A stretch of DNA of 37,730 nt from Cyclobacteriaceae bacterium (GTDB lineage Bacteria > Bacteroidota > Bacteroidia > Cytophagales > Cyclobacteriaceae), in contig JAMOMJ010000038.1 in the NCBI GenBank assembly GCA_027067135.1, forward strand, positions 1 through 37,730, written 5' to 3'. Under the pieces are notes generated by a model, which was given only the letters and a program-made list of their open reading frames with translations, was not told where the DNA came from and did no database searches. The translations under genes and the position numbers were made by a program. Below are positions 17,366-25,980 of the stretch, one piece after another; within the stretch, counting starts at the first letter, position 1, and the number at the start of each line of letters is the position of its first letter.

Positions 17366-17712
17366 AAAGCATCCTCAAAATGCTTAACATCTAAGTTATC
17401 TCCACCTGTTAGAATTGAAACAATATCAAACCGAATGGATCCATGCCAATTTTTCTCGAATAAATAAGCTTCTGCTCCTTCTATTACCTTATTGGCTTTA
17501 GCTCCACCCACAAAAGACTCTGGGTGCCCAAACTTTATGCTAGATCTTGTCTTAACTTCAACAAATACAAGTAGATTATCTTTCTTACAAATGATATCTA
17601 TTTCAGATTTTCCTACTCTATAATTCTTTTCTAAAACAGAAAATCCTTTACTTTTTAAGTAATTAACAGCTAACTGCTCACCTTTATCTCCTATTTCTTG
17701 TTGAATTGCCAT
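17359..17712 (-). CDS. YraN/UPF0102 family nuclease-like protein
   Basis: 117 residues. The restriction-endonuclease-like core is visible: GEQLAVNYLKSKGF at the N-terminus, then EIDIICKKDNLLVFVEVKTR with the D...ExK arrangement (SEID and VEVKTR) of the PD-(D/E)xK fold, and IRFDIVSI near the end. The biological role of the family is not established; Holliday-junction-resolvase-like ancestry has been proposed. A TTG-N19-TTAATTTG promoter lies upstream. It runs divergently from pgi. Confidence 0.92.
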   Translation of the reverse strand: MAIQQEIGDKGEQLAVNYLKSKGFSVLEKNYRVGKSEIDIICKKDNLLVFVEVKTRSSIKFGHPESFVGGAKANKVIEGAEAYLFEKNWHGSIRFDIVSILTGGDNLDVKHFEDAFY

Positions 17713-17731
17713 GTAAAAACCGATTGCGGCT

Positions 17732-17761
17732 CAAATTAACGGTAAGATGTTTCATTATCAA
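17732..17761 (-). promoter_or_regulatory. Probable promoter for yraN
   Basis: On the minus strand TTG (17761-17759), a 19-base spacer and TTAATTTG (17739-17732, one base off TAnnTTTG), about 19 bases before the start codon. Confidence 0.45.
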
Positions 17762-17785
17762 CAACCAAAACTCTTTTTTTGCAGT

Positions 17786-19438
17786 ATGCAATCAATAAAC
17801 CCAACCCAAACTAACTCTTGGACTTCTTTATCCTCCCATTTCAAAGAACTAGAATCATTAGAAATAAAACAATTATTCAAAAACGATTCAAATAGATTCA
17901 ATGAGTTTCACATCTCATTTGAAGATATCCTGATTGATCTTTCTAAAAATAGAATTACTTCAAAAACATTAACTTATTTACAAGATTTAGCCAATGAATG
18001 CCAGTTGCATGAGGCCATTTCTTCTATGTTTAATGGCTCAGAAATTAACCATACTGAAAAAAGGGCTGTTCTACATACTGCACTTAGAAATAGAAGTAAT
18101 ACACCTGTTCTTGTTGATGGAGCTGATGTAATGCCTGATATTAACAAGGTACTGTTGAAAATGAAAGCCTTTTCGAACAAGGTGCATAGTGGAGAATGGA
18201 AAGGATTTACTGGGAAAAAAATTACGTCAATTGTAAATATTGGTATCGGAGGCTCTGACCTTGGCCCTGTAATGGTTACCGAAGCATTAAAGCCATACAA
18301 GGTAGAAGGAATAGAGACCTTTTTTGTATCGAATGTAGATGGAACACATATTGTAGAAACACTTAAAAAAGTGAACCCCGAAACCACCTTATTTTTGGTA
18401 GCTTCTAAAACATTTACTACCCAAGAAACTATGACCAATGCGCATTCGGCACGTACTTGGTTGCTTGATTATTATAAAGATGAAAAAACCGTAGCTAGTC
18501 ATTTTATAGCATTATCGACCAATGCAAAATCAGTGGCAGAATTTGGCATAGATACCAATAATATGTTTGAGTTTTGGGATTGGGTTGGTGGTCGTTACTC
18601 TTTATGGTCGGCCATAGGGTTATCAATTGCACTTACAATTGGCTATGATAATTTTGAGCAACTTTTAGAGGGGGCTCATGCTATGGACAATCATTTCAAG
18701 GATACAAGTTTCGATAAAAACATTCCAGTAATTCTTGCCCTTATTGGTATTTGGTACACCAATTTTCATAAATTTGAATCAGAAGCAATCCTTCCATACG
18801 ACCAATATATGCATCGTTTTGCCGCTTACTTTCAGCAAGGCAATATGGAAAGTAATGGTAAATACGTAGATAATAATGGTAACAAAGTAAACTACCAAAC
18901 GGGCCCTATTATTTGGGGAGAACCTGGCACAAATGGGCAACATGCTTTTTACCAGCTCATTCATCAAGGCACCAAAATAATTCCTTGTGATTTTATCGCA
19001 CCTGCAAAAAGCCACAATCCTATTGGCGACCATCACCCTAAATTAATGGCTAACTTTTTTGCTCAAACGGAAGCCTTAATGAATGGAAAAACGAAAGAAG
19101 AAGTATTAGCTGAACTGCAAGAATCAGGTTTATCCAATCAAGAAATTGAAAAACTATATCCGTACAAAATATTTGAAGGCAATAGACCCACCAACTCCAT
19201 CTTAGTTAAAGAAATAACACCATATACCTTAGGCTCTTTAATAGCTATGTACGAACACAAAATATTTGTGCAGGGTATAATTTGGAATATTAACAGTTTC
19301 GATCAGTGGGGCGTGGAACTAGGTAAAAAATTAGCAGGTAAAATATTGCCAGAGTTAAATGGGAAAGAACAAATCACTTCTCACGATAGCTCAACTAATG
19401 GATTAATTAATCAATACAAAGCGGTAAGAAATGACTAA
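17786..19438 (+). CDS. pgi: Glucose-6-phosphate isomerase
   Basis: Interconverts glucose-6-phosphate and fructose-6-phosphate. The second in-frame ATG at 17786 gives 550 residues, the usual size; the first ATG at 17747 would add 13 residues with no family similarity. Family signatures are intact: the sugar-phosphate site [28 protein letters not shown], and [18 protein letters not shown], which includes the ring-opening His. manA overlaps its end by 8 bases, so the two fructose-6-phosphate isomerases are translated from one message, followed by a lipoprotein. Confidence 0.97.
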   Translation: MQSINPTQTNSWTSLSSHFKELESLEIKQLFKNDSNRFNEFHISFEDILIDLSKNRITSKTLTYLQDLANECQLHEAISSMFNGSEINHTEKRAVLHTALRNRSNTPVLVDGADVMPDINKVLLKMKAFSNKVHSGEWKGFTGKKITSIVNIGIGGSDLGPVMVTEALKPYKVEGIETFFVSNVDGTHIVETLKKVNPETTLFLVASKTFTTQETMTNAHSARTWLLDYYKDEKTVASHFIALSTNAKSVAEFGIDTNNMFEFWDWVGGRYSLWSAIGLSIALTIGYDNFEQLLEGAHAMDNHFKDTSFDKNIPVILALIGIWYTNFHKFESEAILPYDQYMHRFAAYFQQGNMESNGKYVDNNGNKVNYQTGPIIWGEPGTNGQHAFYQLIHQGTKIIPCDFIAPAKSHNPIGDHHPKLMANFFAQTEALMNGKTKEEVLAELQESGLSNQEIEKLYPYKIFEGNRPTNSILVKEITPYTLGSLIAMYEHKIFVQGIIWNINSFDQWGVELGKKLAGKILPELNGKEQITSHDSSTNGLINQYKAVRND

Positions 19439-20414
19439 ACCAGACCTGTATCCTTTAAAATTTGAACCCATCTTAAAAAATAAAATTTGGGGTGGCACCA
19501 AGCTAAAAACTGTGCTAGCTAAACCAACAGATAGCCTGGATTGTGGTGAATCCTGGGAAATATCGGGCGTGCATGGAGATATTTCTGTGGTAGCCAATGG
19601 AGCCCTAAAAGGGAAATCGTTAGTAGAATTGATTGAAAAGTATAAGGGCAGTTTGGTGGGAGAAAAAGTGTATAAAAAGTTTAACACTGATTTTCCACTG
19701 CTTATCAAATTTATAGATGCCAATCAAGACCTCTCCATTCAGGTGCACCCAGATGATGAAATGGCTAAAGAACGGCATAATTCCTTTGGCAAAACGGAAA
19801 TGTGGTATGTAGTGGATGCCGAGAAAGGAGCCAGTTTGATTGCAGGCTTTAATAAGCCCACAACTAAAAAAGAATACCTTGAATATTTCAATAATGGCAA
19901 ATTAACTGACCTCCTAAATCAGGAGCAGGTTGCCAACGATAATGTATTCTTTTTACCTGCTGGGCGTGTGCACACCATTGGCAGAGGACTGCTTATTGCA
20001 GAAATTCAGCAAACCTCTGACATTACTTATCGCATTTATGATTTTGACCGAAAAGATGCTAATGGAAACACTCGAGAATTACATGTAGAAGAGGCTATTG
20101 ATGCCATTGATTATGAGTTTTATGGTGAGTATAAAACGGCTTATAATAGAACTGCTCAAGAAGTTGAGCTTGAATCCTGTGAGTATTTTACAACTAGCAG
20201 GCTGTTAATTAACAAAGAGGTTTCTAGAGATTATTCAAACCACGATTCATTCATTATTCTAATGTGTTTGAAAGGAGAAGGGCAAATTAACTACGGGGGA
20301 GGAGTGATAGATTATAAATTAGGAGATAGCATTTTGATTCCTAATCAGCTTAATAGTATAAATATTAAGCCCTTGTTGGCAAGCGTTTTTTTAGAAGTGT
20401 ACGTACCTAGATAA
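19431..20414 (+). CDS. manA: Mannose-6-phosphate isomerase, class I
   Basis: Zinc enzyme that interconverts mannose-6-phosphate and fructose-6-phosphate, linking glycolysis to GDP-mannose and polysaccharide synthesis. The cupin zinc ligands are visible: Gln and His in IQVHPDDE, Glu in GKTEMWYV and His in GRVHTIGRG. The 327-residue length fits the short bacterial class I type. The opening [15 protein letters not shown] is characteristic and supports the start, which overlaps pgi by 8 bases. Confidence 0.95.
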   Translation: MTKPDLYPLKFEPILKNKIWGGTKLKTVLAKPTDSLDCGESWEISGVHGDISVVANGALKGKSLVELIEKYKGSLVGEKVYKKFNTDFPLLIKFIDANQDLSIQVHPDDEMAKERHNSFGKTEMWYVVDAEKGASLIAGFNKPTTKKEYLEYFNNGKLTDLLNQEQVANDNVFFLPAGRVHTIGRGLLIAEIQQTSDITYRIYDFDRKDANGNTRELHVEEAIDAIDYEFYGEYKTAYNRTAQEVELESCEYFTTSRLLINKEVSRDYSNHDSFIILMCLKGEGQINYGGGVIDYKLGDSILIPNQLNSINIKPLLASVFLEVYVPR

Positions 20415-20416
20415 TA

Positions 20417-20944
20417 ATGACATTCAAAAAAAACCTCTTATTTGCTGGTTTGCTGTTTGTTGTTGCAAGCTGTAACCAAGCGAGTATAGAAACCACCAAT
20501 ATTATAAGTGAAATTTTAGCCAATGGCCAGCATATAGAGGTTGAAAAAACAAATAAAGAAACCACTTCCATTGGCATTATTACAAAGCATAATTATGGCA
20601 CTACCCATAGCTTTAGGTATAAAATTACGCTTGATGAAATGGACATTGAGTGGAATGGAGGTAGTGGAGAACCCAAACACCTACTTTTTTGTAAAGACAC
20701 CGTTTATATCCACTTTCTGAAAAATAAATGGGTTGAAGTAGAAACAATTGACAGTGTAAACCAAGCCTCAAATGGGCAATACCAAATTCAAGAGGCCTAC
20801 CAAGTGTATATTGATAAGCGGTACTTTTTTAAGCTTTTGGGAGATGGCTATTGGGTTGATACTAATCCAGAAAAATATCGGAGGCAAAAATTAATTTGCA
20901 ACGAATTTCAGGTACCAAATGATAATGAATTGGTGTTAGAGTAG
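20417..20944 (+). CDS. Small lipoprotein, unknown function
   Basis: 175 residues with signal peptide MTFKKNLLFAGLLFVVASC and lipidated Cys19. The remainder is a compact beta-rich domain with several Trp and Tyr residues (MDIEWNGGSGEPKHLLFCKD, near 74-93). I do not recognise a family. It starts two bases after the manA stop and is therefore probably co-transcribed with pgi and manA. The left end of a MITE-like element begins at the last bases of this gene (20943) and includes part of its stop codon. Confidence 0.7.
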   Translation: MTFKKNLLFAGLLFVVASCNQASIETTNIISEILANGQHIEVEKTNKETTSIGIITKHNYGTTHSFRYKITLDEMDIEWNGGSGEPKHLLFCKDTVYIHFLKNKWVEVETIDSVNQASNGQYQIQEAYQVYIDKRYFFKLLGDGYWVDTNPEKYRRQKLICNEFQVPNDNELVLE

Positions 20945-21084
20945 TGTCTGTCCATAAAGTCCGCTATCTGCGTTATGCTCATTAAAAAAATGCTCGATTA
21001 CCCCGGTAAACTCCGCTTTTTTGAATTTCACAAGCCTTGATAGCAAACTTTCTGAATCAGATACTGAGTTTATAGACGAACACT
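20943..21084. repeat. MITE-like element with 16-bp imperfect terminal inverted repeats
   Basis: About 142 bp between two genes. The left end AGTGTCTGTCCATAAA (20943-20958) pairs with the right end (21069-21084, reverse complement AGTGTTCGTCTATAAA) at 13 of 16 positions, and the three differences are all C/T. No reading frame fills the interior. This looks like a non-autonomous mobile element or an intergenic repeat; copies elsewhere cannot be checked here. No target-site duplication is obvious. Confidence 0.55.
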
Positions 21085-21117
21085 AGAGTAGGGGTTGAAT
21101 ACCCTGACTCAGGATTC

Positions 21118-21780
21118 TTATACCATCCCCTTTAAATACTCCTTCTTTAACAAAGGGCAAATTTTATAACGTTCGTCTTTGGTATCTTCAAAAAGTGCAT
21201 CAAGTACTTCATACACATTATTAATGCCCCATTTAGCTGCCCACTCAAACGGCCCCATGGGGTAATTAGTACCCAGTTTCATTCCTAAGTCAATATCTTC
21301 TTTGGTTGCGGTACCTTCCATTACCGTATAAAAGGCCTCGTTAATAATCATGGCAATAATTCGAGGAGTCACCATACCCACTCGGTCATCAACCACTTCA
21401 ATGGCCAAGCCTAGATCATTCATTAATTTTTCAAGGTAGATTTTTTCGTCTTCATTAAACATTGAAACTTCTAATAAATTACGTTCAATAAACGTAGGAT
21501 GACCATTGAAACCAAAAAGCTTACATTCTACCTTAGTTTGATACACGGCTTGCTCTGCCAAACTAAAAGTAACCGCATTTAAAAAAATAGCTTTCTCAGG
21601 GTAGTTTACATATTGCTCAAGTGCCTCGGGGTTCTCTTCTATACTAAAATCAAAAATAACATCTGCTTTTTCTAGGTGCGATTCGGATAAAAATCCTGAA
21701 AACAATAAGGTGTGATCTCCTGTTACTTTTCCTTTGATTAATTCAGCCTGCGCTTTAGAGCCAACAACAATTATGTTCAT
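21118..21780 (-). CDS. 3-hydroxyacyl-CoA dehydrogenase-family protein with reduced N-terminal domain
   Basis: 220 residues against about 280 for the usual enzyme. The C-terminal half (about 123-215) matches the 3HCDH C-terminal domain: DRVGMVTPRIIAMIINEAF, KEDIDLGMKLGTNYPMGPFEW. The N-terminal half is a shortened Rossmann-like region starting IIVVGSKAQAEL, where the NAD-binding GxGxxG is missing. GFNGHPTF (about 94-101) sits where the catalytic-His segment GMHFFNP would be. Dehydrogenase activity is uncertain; it could be a divergent member with another role. It is transcribed divergently from ridA, with abutting -7 elements. Confidence 0.8.
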   Translation of the reverse strand: MNIIVVGSKAQAELIKGKVTGDHTLLFSGFLSESHLEKADVIFDFSIEENPEALEQYVNYPEKAIFLNAVTFSLAEQAVYQTKVECKLFGFNGHPTFIERNLLEVSMFNEDEKIYLEKLMNDLGLAIEVVDDRVGMVTPRIIAMIINEAFYTVMEGTATKEDIDLGMKLGTNYPMGPFEWAAKWGINNVYEVLDALFEDTKDERYKICPLLKKEYLKGMV

Positions 21781-21821
21781 CTGTTTTTATTTAAATACAA
21801 TGCTCCTATTGAATCATTGAC

Positions 21822-21829
21822 TAATTTTG
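21822..21829 (+). promoter_or_regulatory. -7 promoter element for ridA
   Basis: TAATTTTG, an exact TAnnTTTG match 21 bases before the ridA start codon. Confidence 0.6.
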
Positions 21830-21830
21830 C

Positions 21831-21838
21831 CAAAAATA
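21831..21838 (-). promoter_or_regulatory. -7 promoter element for the 3HCDH-like gene
   Basis: TATTTTTG on the minus strand, an exact TAnnTTTG match, one base away from the opposing ridA element. It leaves a leader of about 45 bases. Confidence 0.55.
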
Positions 21839-21850
21839 CAATAAAACATT

Positions 21851-22234
21851 ATGGATAAGAAAATCATAAATACAAGCAATGCTCCAGCTCCCATTGGTCC
21901 ATATAGCCAAGCTGTGGCATCCAATGGTATGCTTTATGTATCAGGACAAATTCCTTTAGACCCTGCTACGATGGAGCTTATTACTTCAGGTATTCAAGAC
22001 GAAACCCACAGGGTTATGAAAAGCTTAGGAGCCATATTGCAAGAAGCAGGAATTAGTTTCGATCACGTAGTTAAATGCAGCATTTTTGTTGCTGATATGG
22101 GTGATTTTGGCGCTATTAACAAAGTATATGGAAGCTATTTTGGAGAGAACCCTCCTTCACGAGAAACCGTTGAAGTAAGCACGCTTCCCAAAAATGTAAA
22201 TGTGGAAATTTCTTGTATTGCAGCGTTAAATTAA
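21851..22234 (+). CDS. ridA: RidA family enamine/imine deaminase
   Basis: Hydrolyses reactive 2-aminoacrylate and related enamines released by PLP enzymes; it forms trimers with sites at subunit interfaces. The 127-residue length is typical. Visible features: APAPIGPYSQAV, YVSGQIPLDP, and PPSRETVEVSTLPKNVNVEISCIA with the key Arg in PPSR. It is transcribed from a promoter abutting that of the divergent 3HCDH-like gene. A palindromic repeat follows the stop. Confidence 0.95.
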   Translation: MDKKIINTSNAPAPIGPYSQAVASNGMLYVSGQIPLDPATMELITSGIQDETHRVMKSLGAILQEAGISFDHVVKCSIFVADMGDFGAINKVYGSYFGENPPSRETVEVSTLPKNVNVEISCIAALN

Positions 22235-22261
22235 TTTATACAACAAGGCTAAAATTTTCAT

Positions 22262-22341
22262 CGTCATTCTGAACGTAGTGAAGAATCTGCTTATTGTAAT
22301 TTAGTGTACAATAAGAGATTCTTCGGCTCCTCAGCATGACG
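22262..22341. repeat. REP-like palindromic element between ridA and gltX
   Basis: About 80 bp that folds on itself. An inner stem CTTATTGTA/TACAATAAG (22290-22298, 22307-22315) and a flanking stem GAAGAATCT/AGATTCTTC are perfect apart from one bulged base. The outer ends CGTCATTCTGA and TCAGCATGACG pair with one mismatch. The CGTCATTCTGA...AAGAATCT wording is that of intergenic palindromes seen in many Bacteroidota genomes. It could also act as a transcript end for ridA. Confidence 0.8.
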
Positions 22342-22378
22342 CTTTTATACTATTAGTATTGCACTTAATAATTCAATA

Positions 22379-23893
22379 ATGATTCGAGTTCGATTTGCTC
22401 CCAGCCCAACAGGAGGGCTCCATATTGGAGGCGTACGTACCGCCTTATATAACTACCTTTTTGCCAAAAAACATGGGGGTAAGTTTATTTTACGAATAGA
22501 GGATACCGACCAAAAGCGTAAAGTTGATGGAGCCGAAGCCTATATTATGGAAGCTTTAGACTGGTGCGGAATTACTCCGGACGAAAGCCCATCAAACGGA
22601 GGAGCTTATGGCCCATACCGTCAGTCGGAACGGCTCCATTTATACAAACAGTATGCTCAGCAACTGTTAGATGCCGACTTTGCCTATTATGCCTTTGATA
22701 CCCCAGAGGAACTGGAAACAATGCGTACTAAATTGCAAGAGACAAAAGCTGCCAATCAACAGTATAGTTCTATTAATAGAATGGAGATGCGCAATTCGCT
22801 TACGCTTGAGAAACCCGAAGTAGAGTCGCTTCTTAATTCAGGAACTCCTTATGTGATTAGGATTAAATTAGAAGGCGATAAAACCGTAGAAGTAAATGAT
22901 ATTATCCGAGGTAAAGTAGTGGTTAATACCAATACAATGGATGATAAAATTTTAATGAAATCAGATGGTTTCCCTACCTACCATTTGGCCAATATAGTAG
23001 ATGACCATTTAATGGAAATTACCCATGTAATTCGTGGCGAAGAATGGCTGCCTTCAGCTCCACTTCATGTACTTCTGTATCAATATTTAGGATGGGATGC
23101 ACCTACATTTGCTCATTTACCATTACTCCTTAAACCAGAAGGAAATGGAAAGCTAAGTAAACGAGATGCTGATAAACACGGGTTTCCCATTTTTCCGTTA
23201 AATTATTCCGATGCCAAAACTGGAGAAGTAGCAGAAGGGTTTAGAGAAAAAGGGTATATGCCAGAAACAATGGTCAACTTTTTGGCGCTTCTTGGCTGGA
23301 ACCCTGGTACAGAGCAAGAAATTTTTTCGTTACACGAATTAGCAGAGGCTTTTGAATTAGAACGTATTAGCAAAGCTGGAGCTAAATTCGATATTCAAAA
23401 AGCCAATTGGCTTAACGAACATTATTTGAGAGCCACTCCAAAAGAAATTCTTTCAGGTTATATAATTAAAAAAGCAAATGAGGAAGCTATTTCTTGCTCA
23501 TTCGCAAAGGCCAAAGCGATTGTTGATTTGCTAATTGAACGAAGTACATTTATTCAAGACTTATGGAACAATGGGCAGTACTTTTTTGTTAGCCCAACAG
23601 AGTACGATGCTAAAACAGTAAAGAAAAAATGGAAAGAAGAAACTGTTCAAGCACTAAAATTATTCATTTCAAAAATTAAAGACTTAGAAAGCCCAACTCC
23701 TGAAACCTTTAAAGAACATTTTGAAAAGACTGTTAACGAATTAGAGCTTGGCTTTGGTAAAGTAATGCCAGGCTTACGATTAGCATTAACAGGCCAGGGG
23801 GGTGGGCCAGATTTAATGGGTATATTAGCAGTGCTTGGCGTAGAAGAATCAATAAAACGAATTGATACTGCCATTAAAACTATTAAGTTATGA
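22379..23893 (+). CDS. gltX: Glutamate-tRNA ligase
   Basis: Class I aminoacyl-tRNA synthetase that charges tRNA-Glu. The HIGH motif is in APSPTGGLHIGGVRTAL (about 7-23) and the KMSKS counterpart is GKLSKRDADKHG (near 260). The 504-residue length is normal. The insert after KMSKS (FPLNYSDAKTGEVAEGF) is a feature I associate with Bacteroidota enzymes. Whether it also charges tRNA-Gln cannot be told here; no gat genes are in view. The stop overlaps the start of a 54-codon gene by 4 bases (ATGA). Confidence 0.97.
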   Translation: MIRVRFAPSPTGGLHIGGVRTALYNYLFAKKHGGKFILRIEDTDQKRKVDGAEAYIMEALDWCGITPDESPSNGGAYGPYRQSERLHLYKQYAQQLLDADFAYYAFDTPEELETMRTKLQETKAANQQYSSINRMEMRNSLTLEKPEVESLLNSGTPYVIRIKLEGDKTVEVNDIIRGKVVVNTNTMDDKILMKSDGFPTYHLANIVDDHLMEITHVIRGEEWLPSAPLHVLLYQYLGWDAPTFAHLPLLLKPEGNGKLSKRDADKHGFPIFPLNYSDAKTGEVAEGFREKGYMPETMVNFLALLGWNPGTEQEIFSLHELAEAFELERISKAGAKFDIQKANWLNEHYLRATPKEILSGYIIKKANEEAISCSFAKAKAIVDLLIERSTFIQDLWNNGQYFFVSPTEYDAKTVKKKWKEETVQALKLFISKIKDLESPTPETFKEHFEKTVNELELGFGKVMPGLRLALTGQGGGPDLMGILAVLGVEESIKRIDTAIKTIKL

Positions 23894-24054
23894 GTAAGCA
23901 AAAAAAAGACAGCCCTAAAGTACATAAGGACTTAGAGGGGTTTGATATTAAAATTGATAAGTTTGGCGAAATTAAAGGCAACCTAGATATTGATAAAATA
24001 AATGCCTTTTTAGACAAAAACTTAGATGATAAAAAGTTGAAAAAAGAGGACTAG
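23890..24054 (+). CDS. Conserved-looking 54-residue acidic/basic small protein
   Basis: A short reading frame that starts inside the gltX stop (ATGA overlap) and ends one base before the next ATG (TAG-G-ATG). It is therefore linked to both neighbours and probably translated by coupling. The product is very charged (Lys and Asp/Glu), with a central segment GFDIKIDKFGEIKGNLDI followed by a helix KINAFLDKNLDDKKL. It has no signal, no membrane segment and no Cys. From memory, similar small proteins sit after gltX in Cytophagales; this cannot be verified here. The function is unknown. Confidence 0.75.
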   Translation: MSKQKKDSPKVHKDLEGFDIKIDKFGEIKGNLDIDKINAFLDKNLDDKKLKKED

Positions 24055-24055
24055 G

Positions 24056-24928
24056 ATGCAATCTGTCCTCTTGTCTTATATCAGCCTCTTATTCGATAAA
24101 CTCAAATCTTTTTGGGAAAGTAAAACGAGCTCTTATTTAATAAGTGTAACACTCGTAGCAAGTTTTGTGGTGCTCACCTTATTAAGTTTTTTAGTAATAA
24201 AAGACATCATTACCCTTGGGTCATTCACTTCAAAGTTTAAAAATCCGTTTTTCTCTATTGAAATAGTATTTACAATGCTATTAATTACAGAGCTTTTTGG
24301 GTTGATCTTTATTCTTCCCACTTCCGTTTCCAAGTCGGTAAGTAAACAATTTGAGCTTATATCGCTCATATTTTTAAGAGATGGATTTAAAGCCTTTAGT
24401 CATATGGGCTCCGATTTTAGTTGGGGAGCCACGTATGAGCCTCTCAAAGAAATGATGGTTTACGGCTTTGGTGCAATAGCTATATTTCTCATTCTAGGCT
24501 TAAACTCTAAGCTTCAAAAGCATATAAAAATATCAACTATCGAAGACGATCAGTATCAATTTATTCAACTTAAAAAAATGCTATCCTTGCTACTGCTTGT
24601 AGCTTTTGCAGTAGTTGGCTATATCGACATAAACAGGCTAATACAAACGGGTCATTATCTTCATTCCTTCCATACATTTTATACAATCCTAATTTTTAGC
24701 GATATTATAATTGTGCTCATTGCCCTACGATACACTATGAATTATTTCAAAATTTTTAGGTATTCTGCATTCGTTCTAGCCACTATTCTTATCCGTATTT
24801 CTCTTTCTCTTGAAGTGCTATATGATGTACTTATAGCCGTATTGGCCGCTGTTTTTATTCTGCTGTTAACACTGGTCTATAATTATTTTACCAAAGAAAT
24901 AGAAGAGCATCAACTGTCAGAACCTTAG
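24056..24928 (+). CDS. Multi-pass membrane protein, unknown function
   Basis: 290 residues with about seven hydrophobic segments (roughly 27-48, 65-86, 133-150, 174-192, 208-226, 235-252 and 255-282). A charged loop (about 150-175) lies between the third and fourth. No transporter or enzyme motif is recognised. The start is one base after the stop of the 54-codon gene, so gltX, the small gene and this one form one unit. It ends with a 4-base overlap against the convergent PAP2 gene. Confidence 0.65.
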   Translation: MQSVLLSYISLLFDKLKSFWESKTSSYLISVTLVASFVVLTLLSFLVIKDIITLGSFTSKFKNPFFSIEIVFTMLLITELFGLIFILPTSVSKSVSKQFELISLIFLRDGFKAFSHMGSDFSWGATYEPLKEMMVYGFGAIAIFLILGLNSKLQKHIKISTIEDDQYQFIQLKKMLSLLLLVAFAVVGYIDINRLIQTGHYLHSFHTFYTILIFSDIIIVLIALRYTMNYFKIFRYSAFVLATILIRISLSLEVLYDVLIAVLAAVFILLLTLVYNYFTKEIEEHQLSEP

Positions 24929-25884
24929 GCCTTAGAGATAGTAAAAACACCCATTAGTTTGCCTAAATAGAACGAAAGAATTAATGTAACAAAATTTAGA
25001 AAACTAAAAATCAGGAGGGGCATCAAACCTTCTTTTGGTAAGTGCAGCTTTTTAGATAAAAAGAACATTGAAAAATAAAGGGTCACAAAAACCAAAGTAT
25101 TTAACATTCGTTTTAGCGAAGAACTTACTAGTACAGGCTCTCCCCATATTCTAAGTATTAATAGTAAACCTAAATTTAACCCAATCAGTGCACCTGCTTG
25201 AAACCCTGGAATTACTGAGTATAGAAAGGCCAAAATAACCGGAGCAGCTAAGAACAATACCGTTATTTTACTTGTTGAAAATTCTTCTTTTAAGCCTGTT
25301 AATTTATAAAGCTTATTAAATCCAATACTAAAAATTAAGCCTAACACTAAACCCAAGCTTACATCTCCTAAATAGTGCATTCCTAAATACATTCTTGATA
25401 TAATAGTGAGAGTAATTAATGATACACTTACAACACAAAGCCACTTTTTCCGAAACAGCAACGCCATTCCTAACCACACAGCAGTAATTATCATCGTATG
25501 ACTAGAAGGTAAACCATGTCGCATAATCTTACTTGTCCTCGTTTTTAATAGCAACTCATCCGAAAATCCTTCAAAAAAACGAGTCGGTTGTAAAGCCACT
25601 AAGTTTTCAGGGGTCTTGTCTCTACCAAAACTTTCTAACGTGGCATCAACTGCCAAGGGTCGTGGGTAATCGAAATAGTTTTTTGCTCCTAACATAAACA
25701 AAACGCCCCAGCCTAATATGTTTAAAACCAAGAACCCTTTTCGCACATTTACTCCGCCAATTAAAATTAATATTGTTAATAAAAGCATATAAACTGTTCC
25801 CATAAACGAAACTATTTCCATAAACTGATGCAAGGGTTGTGAGTCGAAAGATTGCAAAAAATGGTTTAAGTCGGTTCTAAACAT
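24925..25884 (-). CDS. PAP2-family membrane phosphatase
   Basis: 319 residues, multi-pass. The three acid-phosphatase motifs are complete: KNYFDYPRP (K-x6-RP), PSSH and SRMYLGMHYLGD (SR-x5-H-x3-D), so the active site should work. Substrates in this family are lipid phosphates such as undecaprenyl pyrophosphate, phosphatidate or phosphatidylglycerophosphate; which one is unclear. The C-terminal third carries three to four extra hydrophobic segments beyond the minimal PAP2 fold. It is convergent with the preceding membrane-protein gene (4-base overlap). The nqrF terminator lies upstream of it, so it is transcribed on its own. Confidence 0.9.
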   Translation of the reverse strand: MFRTDLNHFLQSFDSQPLHQFMEIVSFMGTVYMLLLTILILIGGVNVRKGFLVLNILGWGVLFMLGAKNYFDYPRPLAVDATLESFGRDKTPENLVALQPTRFFEGFSDELLLKTRTSKIMRHGLPSSHTMIITAVWLGMALLFRKKWLCVVSVSLITLTIISRMYLGMHYLGDVSLGLVLGLIFSIGFNKLYKLTGLKEEFSTSKITVLFLAAPVILAFLYSVIPGFQAGALIGLNLGLLLILRIWGEPVLVSSSLKRMLNTLVFVTLYFSMFFLSKKLHLPKEGLMPLLIFSFLNFVTLILSFYLGKLMGVFTISKA

Positions 25885-25931
25885 ATTGTAATATTAATCA
25901 GGTTCCGGTTATTAGTATAATTGGCTAAAAC

Positions 25932-25961
25932 AAAAAAAGCCTGGCATTTGCCAAGCTTTTT
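25932..25961 (-). terminator. Intrinsic terminator after nqrF
   Basis: Read on the minus strand: stem GCTTGGCA/TGCCAGGC with a 2-base loop region and one mismatch, then seven T. It starts about 20 bases past the nqrF stop. Confidence 0.8.
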
Positions 25962-25980
25962 CCTATATGTTAATTATCTT

